Positions 23,109 to 34,948 of a DNA stretch of 64,000 nucleotides are shown here, piece after piece. The notes under the pieces are model-generated. The model did not search any database. It worked only from the letters and a program-made list of their open reading frames with translations, and had not been told where the DNA came from. Both the position numbers and the translations under genes were made by a program. The stretch covers positions 143,534,732 through 143,598,731 of the forward strand of contig CM040117.1 in assembly GCA_022559845.1 (NCBI GenBank), written 5' to 3'. Origin of the DNA: Amorphophallus konjac. Lineage: Eukaryota; Streptophyta; Magnoliopsida; Alismatales; Araceae. Numbering within the stretch: the stretch's first letter is position 1; every line of letters starts with the position of its first letter.

Positions 23109-26100
23109 TGTTGTGCCTCTAAGGCACAAGCATGTGCTATGTTGCTTTGATGATAGCAATGTTATTTGGTTTTGATGATAGCAAGACAGTGAGTGCATTT
23201 GAGTGCATTTGATATTATATTTTGATGATAGCAATGTTATTATGTTTTGATGATTGTAAAACAGTCAGTGCATTATGATACTGTGTTTTGAATATGGCTA
23301 CTGATATGATTGCATAGGACTATGTCTGATATACAGCATTGAATGCATGAGTATTGCATGATGCGTTGACGCATGGGATCATTACGTCAACTCACTGGTC
23401 TGTCCCAGAGCTGGTCTATAAAATGTGTCAACTGGTGCGTCGACGCAGTGGACTCAATGCGTTGACGCATTGGATTTGTTTTGAAAGAGCTCTTGTTTTG
23501 CTTCAGACATTAGTATTTTGAAGTCTGTACATCATGTTCATTCAAGTTCACTTCATGTCTGTCAGCCGTGTGCATTGGTTTCCAAGTCTATACAGCCTCT
23601 GTGTGTTCTATGCATCTCACAAGTCTAGACACTCAGCATAGTCTATACATTGTGTTGTGTTTGTGTTTCGTTGAGAACACAAGTCTATACAAGTCATGCA
23701 TTGTTGCTGAAGTCTATACATCGTCCGTCTCATGCATTGTCTCAGGCGAAGTTTGCACATTGCATTGATGCTTTGGTCGCATGAGTTGAAGTCCATACAT
23801 TGGACTGTCTCTTCCAGCGTCTCACGCTACCCAAGTCCGTACAACGTCTGTCTTCATGCATTAGCCAAAGTCTATTCATTGGAGCGTCTTGCTCAGCGTC
23901 TCATGGCATGAAGTCTGTACACTCGATTTGCCCTTGCTTTGGTCAAGTGTATACATTCCTTCACTGTAGCTTTCACGTATCCAAGTCTACACATCGTGAA
24001 AGTCTATACACTCATCACTGACCTTCGTTCAAAGCAAAGTCTATACACTGGGGTCTTTCCATACGTTTCTTAAGTGAAGTCTGTACATTCGTTTCTAAAG
24101 CTTGAAGTCTATACACTCTAGCCTATTCCTACGATCAAGGCTTCAGCTACACTCTAAGTATGTACATCCGTTGGCTTTGAACCTCAGAGTCTGTACATTG
24201 GTCTTCGAATCCAAAGTCTACACAATGGGCTTCACACCTGAAGTCTGTACATCCACAGTTAAACCTGAAGTCTGGACACCGGTTCAAATCCTTCTAAGTC
24301 TATACACTGGACTTTGTTTTACCAAGTCCTAGTCTGTACACAAGCTGCACTGTTCAAGTCCATACACTGGCAGGTCTGCTTAAGTATATACATTCATCTG
24401 AACTAAGTTCATTTTCCTCTGTCTGTCTGCAGATGATTCAGGCCACCAAGACTTGGCACATGATCCAAGAGGCTGAAATGCTGACACGTGGAAACAGCAG
24501 TTCAAACCATCAAGAAAGAAGCTCCTGGATTATTCTGGTGCGTCAACGCAGTGAGCAAGTAGCGTAGACGCAGCGGTTCAAGAATCCCTTAGCAACAGTT
24601 ACAAAGGGAGAGCCAATGGGTTACTGGATTACTCTGGTGCGTCAACGCACTCATCAAGCAGCGTCGACGCAACAGTTAAGAAGGCTAGGCTATTTGTTCA
24701 CTGGAACGTATCCATGCGTCAACGCCATTGCTAGACAGCGTCAACGCAGCCATTGAGCCTGATAGGCATCTAGCTCGGAGACAGCTCAGAAGGGTTAACG
24801 CAGGATGATCATAGCGTCTACGCAGCATGCAAACCAGCTGAACTCTTAGTTGCTGGAACACCACTGCGTCAACGCTATGGGCTAGCAGCGTCCACGCAGC
24901 ACGTCTGTCTGCCGAAGAACGTGATCACTGGATTACTGATGCGTCAACGCAGCAGGCTGATAGCGTCAACGCAGCTATGCATCCTTCGTGAAGTTTGATG
25001 AATGGGCACGTGACCCGAAGCTGGCACCTGACACGTGATTCGAGGTGGATGCTGAGCACGTGATCCGATGGGAAAAAGGGGCAGGATGCTGACACGTGTT
25101 AGATAAGGGGTGCTACCCTGCCAAGTGGACCAATCAGTGGTCACTAGGGCATTTTCTACTCAACCTTCGGAGGCTCTGTTTCTGATATAAAAGCACCCCA
25201 TCATCCTCTCGAAAAGAGTTAACTCTCCACAGAAGAAGAGAAAGCTCTCCAGTGAAGAAATCTGAGAGTGTGAGAAAAAGAAGAAAAAGAGAGAGAAGAG
25301 AAGAGCAGAGAGTGAGAGATTAGAGATTAGGAGAGCAGAAGAGAAAGAAAGAGAGATAGAGAGTGAGCGAGAGAGCTCGAGCAGAAGAAGAAAAAGAAAA
25401 GAGAAAGAGAGAAAAGGAGAGCAGAGATCGAGAGAAAAAGAGAAGTGCAGTAGAGAAGAAAGAGAAAGAGAGAGAGTGAAGAAAGAGAGTGAGATCGAGG
25501 GAGATCTGGTCTTGATGGACCGTGGATCAAATCCAGGCCATCCAGCTCCTTGTGAGCCATATTGTGCTTTACGTTTACAGCTTTCCGATTGCTGTTCATC
25601 CTTTCTTTTATTTCCATTTTTACACTTTCCTTCAAGCTGTTAGTCAGCGGATTGCAGGGGTGCTGCCTCTGGACGGCTAAGCTGTATAGCCCAGCGGTTT
25701 GCAGTGGAGGACTCCACTGGACAGCAAGCTGTGTTGCTCAGCGGGGCGAGGAGGATTCCTCGGACGGCAAGCTGTGTTGCCCAGCGGTTGTTGGCAAGCT
25801 GTGTTGCCCAGCTGTTAGTGAAGCCACACTCGGGTTGAGTGTGGGGTGGATGTAGGTCTGGAGGACCGAACCACCTAAAAACCCCTCTTGCATTGTGGTT
25901 TGATTGCTTATGGTTTGCTTCCGCTAGATGTTTGCATAGGGGCGCTCCAAGTGGTTGATCACAGGTTCATTAGATGACTTGATCAGATTTTGTTCTAAGT
26001 GTTTAATCTGTTGAGTGAGCGAAATTCTAATTGAGCTATAGTTTGTCTAACTTGTCTTGTTAGAGTGCTCACTATCTGTTTGTTTAATTCCGCATCTGCT

Positions 26101-26239
26101 AATTAGTCTTCCAGATTTGATAAATCTGTCTAGTTAGCTTTCTAAATAGTTAGTGAGCATAATATTTAATTGGGCGAAAGACCTTTTATAGGCCATATTC
26201 ATTCACCCCCCCTCTGAATACTAGCACCGAACCCAAACA
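23109..26239 (+). repeat. Element C 3' LTR
   Basis: A 3131-bp partner of 15505-18630, ending CCCAAACA. It has the same AAGTC array and the same 22-bp GCGTC pairs. It is followed by the duplicated target acttc (26240-26244). Confidence 0.93.
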
Positions 26240-26244
26240 ACTTC

Positions 26245-27820
26245 AACTCCTTCATCCCCACCCGGTCAATCCAAGACCCCAATCACCCATTCCCTACCAC
26301 TTCCCATCTCTCCCACCCCAACCACTACATTTACACCCCACCTCCAAGTCCACACCACAACCATAGGTCCCCATACCCAATTGGGCCCCATGGCCAACTC
26401 TCCACCTAGGCCCATGGTAACCCCCACCACTACCTCTCCATCACCCCCAAAAAGAGACACTCCTCCCAAAACAAATCAACCCAAACCCCTTCAACCCACC
26501 CATCTTCCTCTCCCTACCCCAATCCAACTCCCACCAAAGCCTCCACTACTACCCTCACCTATCCTAACCCAAGTTTCCCACTACCTACCACCTCGGATAC
26601 ACCATGCCCCAATCATCACCACACCCTCAAAAGCCCCTCTCACCTCCTTGGAAGAAGAACCCATACCCCACCCCATAGTGGTAGACACTCCAAACCCACT
26701 CTCCACCTTGGAGGAAACTCAATCCCAAATTGAAGAAGAAACAACACACGAGGGTCTTTACCTTACACCACCCTCTCTAGTTGGGGCGGAGCTCATCTTA
26801 GGAGAACCCATTGTTAGTTGGCTAAAGGAGAGCCCAATTCGAGAGACCCCGGCCCATGTTTTCCCTCCCATAGAACGATACCTTCCCATAGTACCCTTCT
26901 TCTCCTATCACACCACAATCCAAGCATCCTATCAAGTGGAGACCTTAGAGGACCTTCTCAAGGGCATAGCATGGCAATTAGAGATGACTAGCATGTTGAC
27001 CCCTATGGTCGAACAATCTAGGAGCCTTGACCTCCTACACCTTTATGTCGGGTCTATCACCTCGGTTTGCACCATTGGATGCTACACTAGTGACCTCCTT
27101 CTATTCCTCCCCATACCCGAGGAGCCCGACCTTCTCCTCAATTTGGAGCTTCTTATATCGGGTGGAAAGTCAAGCCCTTCTCTCATGGTCGACCCACTCA
27201 CAAAGAACTTCGGCCCAATTGTCTCATTAGAGGAGGATGACCCACCACCACTTGAGGATCTTGAGGACATAGGGCCCCTCCCCCTCGATAACCCTTTTTA
27301 TGATCCCTTTGATCCCTTCCAATGGGGGTCAAAGAACCCATGGGACCCAACCACCTTATCCACCACCCACCTTTCCCTATCCCAACCCACCATATTTGAT
27401 CCAATCTACCCCATCCTAGACCCGGGTTACACCTTGGGAGCCATGACCTTGGGCCACATATCCCTAGGTAATAAGGTTGTGCCCCACCCCATGATGACCA
27501 CCTTCTTAGATCCATTCAATCCTTTCCAATGGGAGTTCAAAGGTTATCCCACACCTATACACATGGAAGTCACCTTTGGGAAAAGCATGCATGTGTCTAG
27601 GCTTACCATACCCCTTGGCATGAACACTATGTTGGGTCATTCATTCATATCACCCACATGTCAAAGTATGAGTGGTCCATATTCGGATGTCATGGTCCAC
27701 CTTCATTCATCATGGGTCTTAAGCATGTCAAAGGCATCTACGGATGTCCGGGTCCCCCAATATTTATCACCAATTTGCATGATAGGGCCACCTACGGGTG
27801 CCCCGGCCCACCTAGGCTAA
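26245..27820 (+). pseudogene. Element B accessory polyprotein (proline-rich leader plus conserved unknown protein)
   Basis: The frame is open from the C insertion point to 27820 and includes ATG 26381. A proline/threonine-rich leader (to about 26640) is followed by about 210 residues homologous to element A 11100-11751. Next come FDPFQW and DPGYTLGAMTLG blocks, homologous to the part of element A that lies after its B insertion (30888 onward). Near 27655 the homology moves to another frame (see 27658-28467), which marks a frameshift. The product is unknown: no protease, RT or zinc-knuckle motif is visible. It resembles no host proline-rich protein, and its LTR-element context is clear. Confidence 0.65.
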
Positions 27821-28467
27821 CCAAAGTCTACACTACATCATTACACGATAGGTCTACTTTTGTTTGCCCAGGTCCACCCATCACCCCCAGAATGTCTGCA
27901 TACACAACATTACATAAAGAGATCCGCAAGCACATTAGCAAGAAGAATGTGACTTATAAAAGGCAAGCCGACTCTCATCGACGTCACCAAGAATTCCATA
28001 AGGGTTATTTTGTGATGGTAAGGACGGAGAGGCTCTCCTCGGAGCCATCTCCAAATTGAGGCCACGTGGGGCTGGTCCCTTCCAGGTCCTGAGGTGCATT
28101 AGTGCAAATGCCTATGAGTTAGATCTCCCTGAGAATATGGGGTAAGTCCCACATTCAGTGTCGCCGACCTAGTGCCATACAAGGGACCCACGGTGGTACC
28201 TAGTGAGGACATTGAGCCTATTCCCTCCATTGAGAGAGCACCCACCCGTGAGGAGAGTCCACCAGCCTGGAGAGCCCAGCGTGACCGCATTGAACGAATA
28301 TTGAATGAACATGTCACTACCACCAGGAGCAAGGTATACGAGCGCTATCTCGGTAGGTGGATGGATTGGTCTCGTTCGGAAGACTTGAGGGCAGTACCAC
28401 TTCTACACCCTCCAAGGAGGGAAGGACACTTACTCGACAGAGTCGAGTTCTCCGCACCCCGGGAGTA
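27658..28467 (+). pseudogene. Element B Cys-Pro repeats and integrase C-terminal (GPY/F, chromodomain-like) remnant
   Basis: Repeats of the type (T/I)(Y/F/H)GCPGPP occur about every 20 residues between 27680 and 27890. Around 28040-28190, with one-base shifts, the sequence reads KLRPRGAGPF, then ANAYELDLP, then FSVADLVPY. This is the GPY/F module at the C-terminal end of Ty3/gypsy integrases. It is followed (28270-28450) by IERILNEH and YERYLGRW blocks that look like a worn chromodomain. The catalytic integrase core, RT, RNase H and protease are all absent. This points to a chromovirus that lost the body of pol. Confidence 0.6.
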
Positions 28468-30824
28468 TGATGGGGACATCACCTCCCATGCCCACGTTCA
28501 CAGCTCGTCTCCGCGTCCCGGTTGCATCCGGCATGGTCTAGTCATTTAATTTTGAGTCCTATGTAATTTTTATTTGAGTCATTTGATGTATTTTCCCTTT
28601 TATTTGAGTCATGTTCCTAGGTCTTGTCTTCATTTCCCTAAGTTTGAGTGTCATTAGGTTGTCTAGTTAGCTATTGTGCCCAACTCATTGGGCTTGGCCC
28701 AAGGGCTCTCCCCTACCCCCTCGGTTATTTGTCATTAAGTCAATTGTCAGGGACTTTTGTAGAAATGTGGGTTTCCTATATATAGGACCCCATTCCCCCC
28801 ATTTCAACTTAATGAATCAATGAATGAAAAACTTGCCATTTTGAGAGTTTACACTTCTTATCTATTGGAGAGATTCCATTTTTTGGGTGAGATACCCTAG
28901 GGGAGAGATTCCCCACCCTTCCCTCTCTTAATCTCTCTTTTTCACTCCACTTTCTCTCTCCTCCACACCCAAATTCGAATTTTCTTCTCTCTCCTCCCTT
29001 CCCAACCACCTCCACTCCCCACCTACCCCATTTAAGCATCTTCTCATTCCCCACAACCCTCATCAATACTCCACCCCTTCCCAAGACCCCCTCCACCAAT
29101 CCTCTCCTCACCATCCAACCCCCAACTACCCCTCCCACTTTCCCAAGAACCCTTCCCACTACCCCAAGCACCCCTTCCCTTCCCCAACACAACCCCCCCA
29201 TTCCCAAGAGAAAAAATTAACCCCACCCTTAAACCTATTTTCGAATATCCTTTCCCTCTCTCCATTCCAACCAAATTCGCAGCCCCCACTACCACCATAT
29301 GTTGGACCCTCTTCCAGACCTTATTCTCCACCTCCAACACCTTAGAACACCCCCTCCAAGATCCCCTTACAACCATGGGTCACTCCCATACTCATCTACC
29401 CCCTTCCCCTTCTTCTTTCTTGGTCATTGGAAGCTACTTCGAAGTTGCAGTTTGCTGTCCAGAAGTTACAGGTGAACCAGCAACTTGCAGCGGCCACCAC
29501 AACTTCCTCCGGACGAGTTTGAAGGTACAAGAGGCATCCACAGAAGCGTCTCCCTGTCCTCCTCACAACAGAAGTGGTTTCATCTTCATCCGAGCTGTGT
29601 GCTGCCCGGGAGCTTATTCTTCCACAACGGCGTAGAACTATCCCTGCTGAGTACCAGAACCGGATTAGAAGCTCTGCCACGACGAACCTCGGAGGAATCA
29701 GCCCAAAAGCTCTTCTACAAAGTTCTTCTTCCTCCTGTCTACTTTCATAATCAGGAAGCGGAATTCGTTCAGCATCTGTGGCAGGAGTTATCATTTTTCT
29801 CCCTCAGCTCCATCGTCCTGCTACCCATAGTCTGCACCAACAAGTCACCAGTGTTCAGAGCTCCCTGGTCTTCTACGGCATCGTCTGGCCTCCCCGTCAA
29901 TTTTTCTGCAAAGAAGACTTGTCCACAATTCCAACGCCTTTGACGGTGCTCGATTCCGAGCTCGGGAGCTGCCGGGGCATCATCTGCAACCTGCTGTTGA
30001 AACCAGGAGCTGCCAGTCCAAGATTCTACCTCCCTGTTCGAGCCTCCACCCAGGCCAGCCGCGGCTCCAGAAGAATTCTACAAAATTTTGAGAGGTTCCA
30101 GTACCAGTCCCGAAGAGTTTCCATAGGTCTCGCCACCAAAAAAATTCCTAAGCAAGTTCTACAGCAGAAACATCGACTATCTATCCCTGTTCAGAGAGAG
30201 CAGGCAGAACCGGTGACTTCATCTTGAATGCTTTTAATCCTAGTTTCCCCTCCCCGCTTGGCCGGCTGAAGGCCCCTCCCTGCGTGGAGGTAATTTTGGT
30301 TGTAATCACTATTAACCCCCACCCCAAGGTCCCCCTCCTGCGAGAGGTGTAGTGTTGTAACTTCTTTGGGCAGGTCAAGCGACACCGCCGCGGCGTGTGG
30401 GGATCCACTCGCCTCCCCGCTCTCCCTCGTCTCCGAGCGGGACCGGTTTCTTCAAACCGGTCGAGTAAGTGCTCACACCTCACTCCATTTAGTGCTTGTC
30501 TTTCAATATTAGTTCTAGTTCCGCTGGTTATGCGAGTGAGAGCTCGATCCTCCAGCCCCATTACCTTGAGTGATCATCGTGGGAAGAGTGCAACCGGTGC
30601 CTTCGGCACTTCGTCAGCCCCGTTGAATTGGGCTTCCAAATCCATTGGGAATCAAATCTTGGCCTTTCTGGCCCGCTACCAGCAAGGGCCCAACCCCACA
30701 TCATCCACTTGGCATCGCCAAGTCACCCCGGGCTTGGGTGAGCGACGGGAGAGCGGCGGCCCAAAATTGGCCCTTTTGATTGTGAATGTGCTTGCTTGCC
30801 TAAGTCTTAGGTTGTGTCACATCA
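28468..30824 (+). repeat. Element B 3' LTR
   Basis: A 2357-bp partner of 11752-14109, with a TATA-like box at 28776-28785. It is followed by duplicated target ctcgg (30825-30829). Confidence 0.93.
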
Positions 30825-30829
30825 CTCGG

Positions 30830-32063
30830 GTACCCATGTGACCCACCCGCATCACCCACCACCCACCCGTTCCTACCCTCGCCCACCATGTTGGGCCAAG
30901 CCCACCTCATCCATGACTCAAGTTACACCAAAGGAACCATGACCTTAGGTAACACCCACCTAGAGATCGAGGAAGTGCCCCACCCTATATCCACCTTCCT
31001 AGACCCCTTCGATCCTTTCGCATGGAAGTTCAAAGGTCGTCCCACACCTATGCACATGGAAGTCACCTCTGGGATAAGCATGCATGTGTCTAGGCTTACC
31101 ACACCACTTGGCATGAACACTATGTTGGGTCCATTCATTCACTTCACCCACATGTCAAGTAGGAAACATGAGTGGTCCATATTTAGGTGTAATGGTCCAC
31201 CATCATTTGTCATTAGTCTTATACATGTTAGGGGCATGCACGGATGTCCGGATCCCCCGGCATTTGCTACCACCATCCATGATAGATTCACCTACGGATG
31301 CCCCGGTCCTCCAACCTTTGCTATAAAGTCCATGCATGATAGGGCCACCTTTGGCTGCCCCCGCCCACCTAGGTCCATCATAGTCTTCATAGCATCAAAG
31401 CATAATTGGTCTACATATGGTTGTCCTGGTCCACCTTTTCATCCCACACATTTCACCCCCACACCGCATCGTAGTGCATGGTATGAGCGTCTAAGCAAGC
31501 ACCAAGCAATGGCAATGAGATTTACAAATGGCCGGCAAAAGCTCGTGAGCGCCACTTGGTACTCCAAGAAGGTAAAATTGGTGATGATGATATTGGAGTG
31601 GCTCTACCTTTGGGTCACATCCAAATTGAGGGCACAAGAACTTGGACCTTCCCTAGTTCTGAGTGGCTTTGGCAACCTGGCTTACGGGTTGGACTTACCG
31701 ATGGGTTTTGGGATTCATCCCACTTCCCACGTGATGGATCCGGCACCCTATACGGGCACCGTGGTGGAACCCAGTGAGTTCCTCGAGCCTCTACCTTCCT
31801 TTGAGAGACATACCCTCGGAGTGCCACCACAAATCAGCTTGAGAGCCCGACATGAGCACAAGAAGGTAATACTGGGCAAGCAAGGCACCATCACCGACGA
31901 GAGGGTGTCTCCGAGCCACTTTGAGAAGCTGAGATGTCGCTCCCCGGCAAAGGACGCTGGTCGAGTTAGGAGATCGTGGTTCGCTTGGAGCTGCCTTGGC
32001 GCACCACCTCCCCGATGGACCCATACTCGACGGGGTCGAGTTTTCCCCATCCCGGGGATATGA
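30830..32063 (+). pseudogene. Element A accessory polyprotein, C-terminal part (Cys-Pro repeats and GPY/F remnant)
   Basis: This is the in-frame continuation of 10793-11751 after the B insertion, open for about 410 codons. It contains FDPFAW and MHVSRLT blocks shared with element B. Four Cys-Pro units follow (GCPDPP, GCPGPP, GCPRPP, GCPGPP; about 31240-31440). A worn GPY/F-type stretch comes next (SKLR, LGPSLVL, AYGLDLP, DPAPY; about 31610-31760). The stop codon TGA is the first three bases of the 3' LTR (32061-32063). Its function is unknown. Confidence 0.6.
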
Positions 32064-34389
32064 TGGGGGCATACCTTGCCCTTCACATTTTTTTGAGCCT
32101 CAGAATATTCGTCGGCATGTCCCTTTGTGTTTATCTTATTTTTTTGAGTCTAGTCATGTAATTTTCATATTTTATGAGAGTCATGGTTATGTAATTTCCC
32201 TTTTATTTGAGTCTAGTACCTAGGTTAGATAGTCATTTACCTATGTTGATTATCATTAGGTTTGTTAATGGGCCCAATTAAGTGGGCTAGGCCCAGAGGC
32301 GCCGCCTTCCCCCTTGGTTTCTTGTCATTAGTCCTAAAGTCAGAGACTTATTGCAAAATGTGGGATTCCTATAAATAGGACCCCAATCCCCCATTTGAGA
32401 ACTAATGAATAGTTGAGAAAAAAAATTGGAAATCCAGTTTACTTATTGCTTGGAGTGAGAAGCTCCCTTCCTCTCTCTCTCCCTCTCTCTAAAAGGGGTG
32501 AGCCCTTCTCTCTCTCCCTTGGGCACACCTTCCCTTTCACCTTCCCCTTGCCACCTTAGCTCCACCTCAACCCCTCCCCACTTGCCACATCATCACACCC
32601 TTTCGCCTTCCTAGAAACATTAACTATCTCATTTATCCCCTCCCTCTTCCAAGGCACCCTTTCACATTCCCTAGGCAACTCTCCATTCTCCAACACACCT
32701 CTTTACCATCTCCAAGCAACCCTTCCCTTCCCCAACACACCCTTTCCCCTCCCCAAGGCCACATTAACCACCCACCATTAACCAAATTCAAACCCCTTCC
32801 CCTCCCTCCTTGCCAACCTGCACCCTCCACCTCTCTCACTCTTTACCCAGTCCGTAGCCCCCCTCTCTCCCACACCCCCTAAATCACCCCTAGACCCCTC
32901 TAGCAACATCCCACAAGCCCCAGACCCCATCCCCCTGCCATCTGGTCGCCCACCCCATCACCACATCTACCATCCTCCACCTGCAGTTCCCAGTCGCAGG
33001 CACCAGATCAGGTGCCCTGTTACATTGTCTGCTACATCTTCATCCTACAACTTCTAGTAGTGTATCATACATTGCTGGAAAGCTCTTCAAAGCAGATTCT
33101 CAGGCGAGGTGGTCTCGCCATCATCCGACATCTGAGCTGCCCGGGAAAAGCATTCTCCCTCGACTGCGCAAAGCTGCTCTAGCAGGGAACTTGAGCCTTA
33201 GTGCAGACGCGACCATGGCCGCTCCTGTGCGAGTTTGGACGTGATTCTTTAGCTGAGATCTTCTCCTTTGAGTCCTCTACCAGACCCAAGAAGTAGGGCG
33301 CCATTTAGATCTCGGAGCATGGATTTCCAAATTTTCTCCTCGGAGTGCGCAGGTCAGCTTCTCCTAAGCCAAATCCAACCCTTGCCACCATTCTGCTTCT
33401 CGTGGTCTACTCTGACCTCCTCTGGTGACCCCGTTGGTACCTGATCGAAGAGGACTTGACCACGATCACAACGACACAAACTTCGCCTTCATCAGACTTT
33501 TGGAGAGTTCGTGGCAGCCACTTCTTCCAACAGCAGCAGTCTTGGACAGTCAGAGCCATGTCTGACCAGCCTCGGTCCCGACCCCGCCTCGGCCACCTTC
33601 GGAATCCTCAAAATCTCCAAAAATTTAGACGTCCTCCTGGGCCAACCCAGGAAGTTTTGGCACTAGTTTCATCCTCATCGGAGCTCGGTGGAGTCCGTGG
33701 CGACGCTGTCATCGACTCCCTGTCAGGCAGTTCCAGAAGCGGACAGAACCAGCAACGATCGCCAACTCGGCCAATGTAGTTCTTTCCCACCACCGCCTGG
33801 CCGGTTAAAGCCCCTCCCTATGGGAGGTAGCATTTGAATGTACATTTCATTTCCCCACCCCTAGTTCCAACCCCTTGCAAGGCGCGTAGTACTTGTATTA
33901 GCAAGTTGGTAGTCCAAGCTACACCGACGTAGCGTGCGGGAATTGCCCACGCTTCCACACTCGCCTCGTCGCCGGTGGGAATCTACATCTTCATGCTATC
34001 AGGTGAGCTCCCTGAACACATTTCTTTGCTGGAATTGGCTTGCTTAGTTTAGTATTGCTTCTGGTTGATCTGTCGGCAGAGAGTGAGCGCTTGATCCGAA
34101 ATCCATCAAATTGAGTGTCCACCACGGAGTGAGTTGTGAGAGAGCACACCCTACAACCCACGCCCTTAGCGTGCTAGCCGCCTGCGAGGTTGGGCATCAC
34201 GGACCCTTAGGGATTCAGCCTAAAGCTAGCCGAATCCCCCGGAGCATCAATTTCCCACCTCGGACCCTCAACACTATCACCGATTCACCTTTCAGACCCG
34301 AGTATGCCAAACGTGAGTGAGTCCGCTTGTGTGACATCGCCATGTCCATTGCATTGCTTACAATCTAGGTCTTAGGTCGTTTCACATCA
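32061..34389 (+). repeat. Element A 3' LTR
   Basis: A 2329-bp partner of 7333-9659, with a TATA-like box at 32369-32378. It is followed by duplicated target cttga (34390-34394). Confidence 0.93.
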
Positions 34390-34463
34390 CTTGAGGATAA
34401 GAGCACCTATGAGGAGCTAAACAACTTATCAAAAATAGCAGGTGTACCATTCCTAGTTGGAGA
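34390..34463 (+). other. Remnant of the pre-insertion locus between elements A and D
   Basis: These 74 bp lie between the right TSD of A and the LTR of D. Joined to the DNA left of A, one frame is open for about 30 codons (LEDKSTYEELNNLSKIAG...). It is preceded by an AG that could be a splice acceptor. It might be an exon scrap or part of another element; no family is recognised. Confidence 0.3.
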
Positions 34464-34948
34464 TGTTGTGTTCCTCCGATTTTAATGATGTCATACACTA
34501 TGACTCATTAAGCTATGGTTTTAATGATGTCACACACAATAAGTCAATAGTAGACTCTTTGAGAACTTCAATTCATGCTTTGATAATGTCATGCCTGTTG
34601 CTCTGAAAATATCATGCTTTATATGCCTTAATGCAATCATGCTTTATGTGCTTTAGTGTTACGTGTGAATTCTTGAAGAACAGGCTGATTGAAAGCTTTT
34701 AATGAAGAATTTGTGAAGCTCAAATCTTGCATGAAAAGTTCCGAAAGCCCCTTGATCTAAGAATCTTCTTGATGGGGTTGATCAGTTGAGCAAGCGAAGA
34801 AGTTCAATTTTTCAATTAAGAAATGAAGAGGTATGAAGGAGCTAAAACAAGCCAAAAACTACACAGTTGCGTCGACGCAACACTTCCTTGCGTCAACGCA
34901 GTCAAATGGAAACTGCTCAACTATGTGCAAGACTTAACGAAAACAAAG

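Larger units (their letters stand above)
15505..26239 (+). mobile_element. Element C: SIRE-like Ty1/copia derivative with gag only, nested in element B
   Basis: LTRs at 15505-18630 and 23109-26239 have the inverted ends TGTT...AACA. The element is flanked by perfect acttc duplications (15500-15504 and 26240-26244). The PBS and polypurine tract are present. The internal region (4.5 kb) encodes a gag with a long coiled coil and several CCHC knuckles of SIRE/Maximus type. The N-terminal capsid domain and all of pol are missing. The perfect TSD shows it moved as a whole, presumably helped by an autonomous relative. The LTRs differ by about 2% in the parts compared by eye. Confidence 0.93.
11752..30824 (+). 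mobile_element. Element B: LARD-like gypsy derivative nested in element A
   Basis: LTRs at 11752-14109 and 28468-30824 begin TGATGGGGACATC and end GTGTCACATCA. Perfect duplications ctcgg flank the element at 11747-11751 and 30825-30829, inside the coding frame of element A. Without element C the internal region is about 3.6 kb. LTR starts, LTR ends, PBS context and proteins are clearly related to element A, so a member of the same superfamily inserted into its relative. The LTRs differ at about ten positions in the first 580 bp by eye, much less than in A. Confidence 0.94.
7333..34389 (+). mobile_element. Element A: long-LTR non-autonomous gypsy-type element (LARD-like) carrying nested B and C
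   Basis: LTRs at 7333-9659 and 32061-34389 share starts (TGATGGGGGCAT) and ends (TTCACATCA). The element is flanked by perfect 5-bp duplications cttga at 7328-7332 and 34390-34394. A primer-binding site follows the 5' LTR. Without element B the internal region is only about 3.3 kb and encodes a gag-like protein, a conserved unknown protein and an integrase-tail remnant, with no protease, reverse transcriptase or RNase H. The LTRs differ at roughly 25 positions in their first 250 bp by eye, so this is the oldest of the three nested elements. Its mobility must have depended on proteins of another element. Confidence 0.93.

Noticed and set aside
26381..27820. Host extensin or proline-rich protein gene
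   Set aside because: The frame lies between the element B LTRs, continues from the gag of B and has a homologue in element A.
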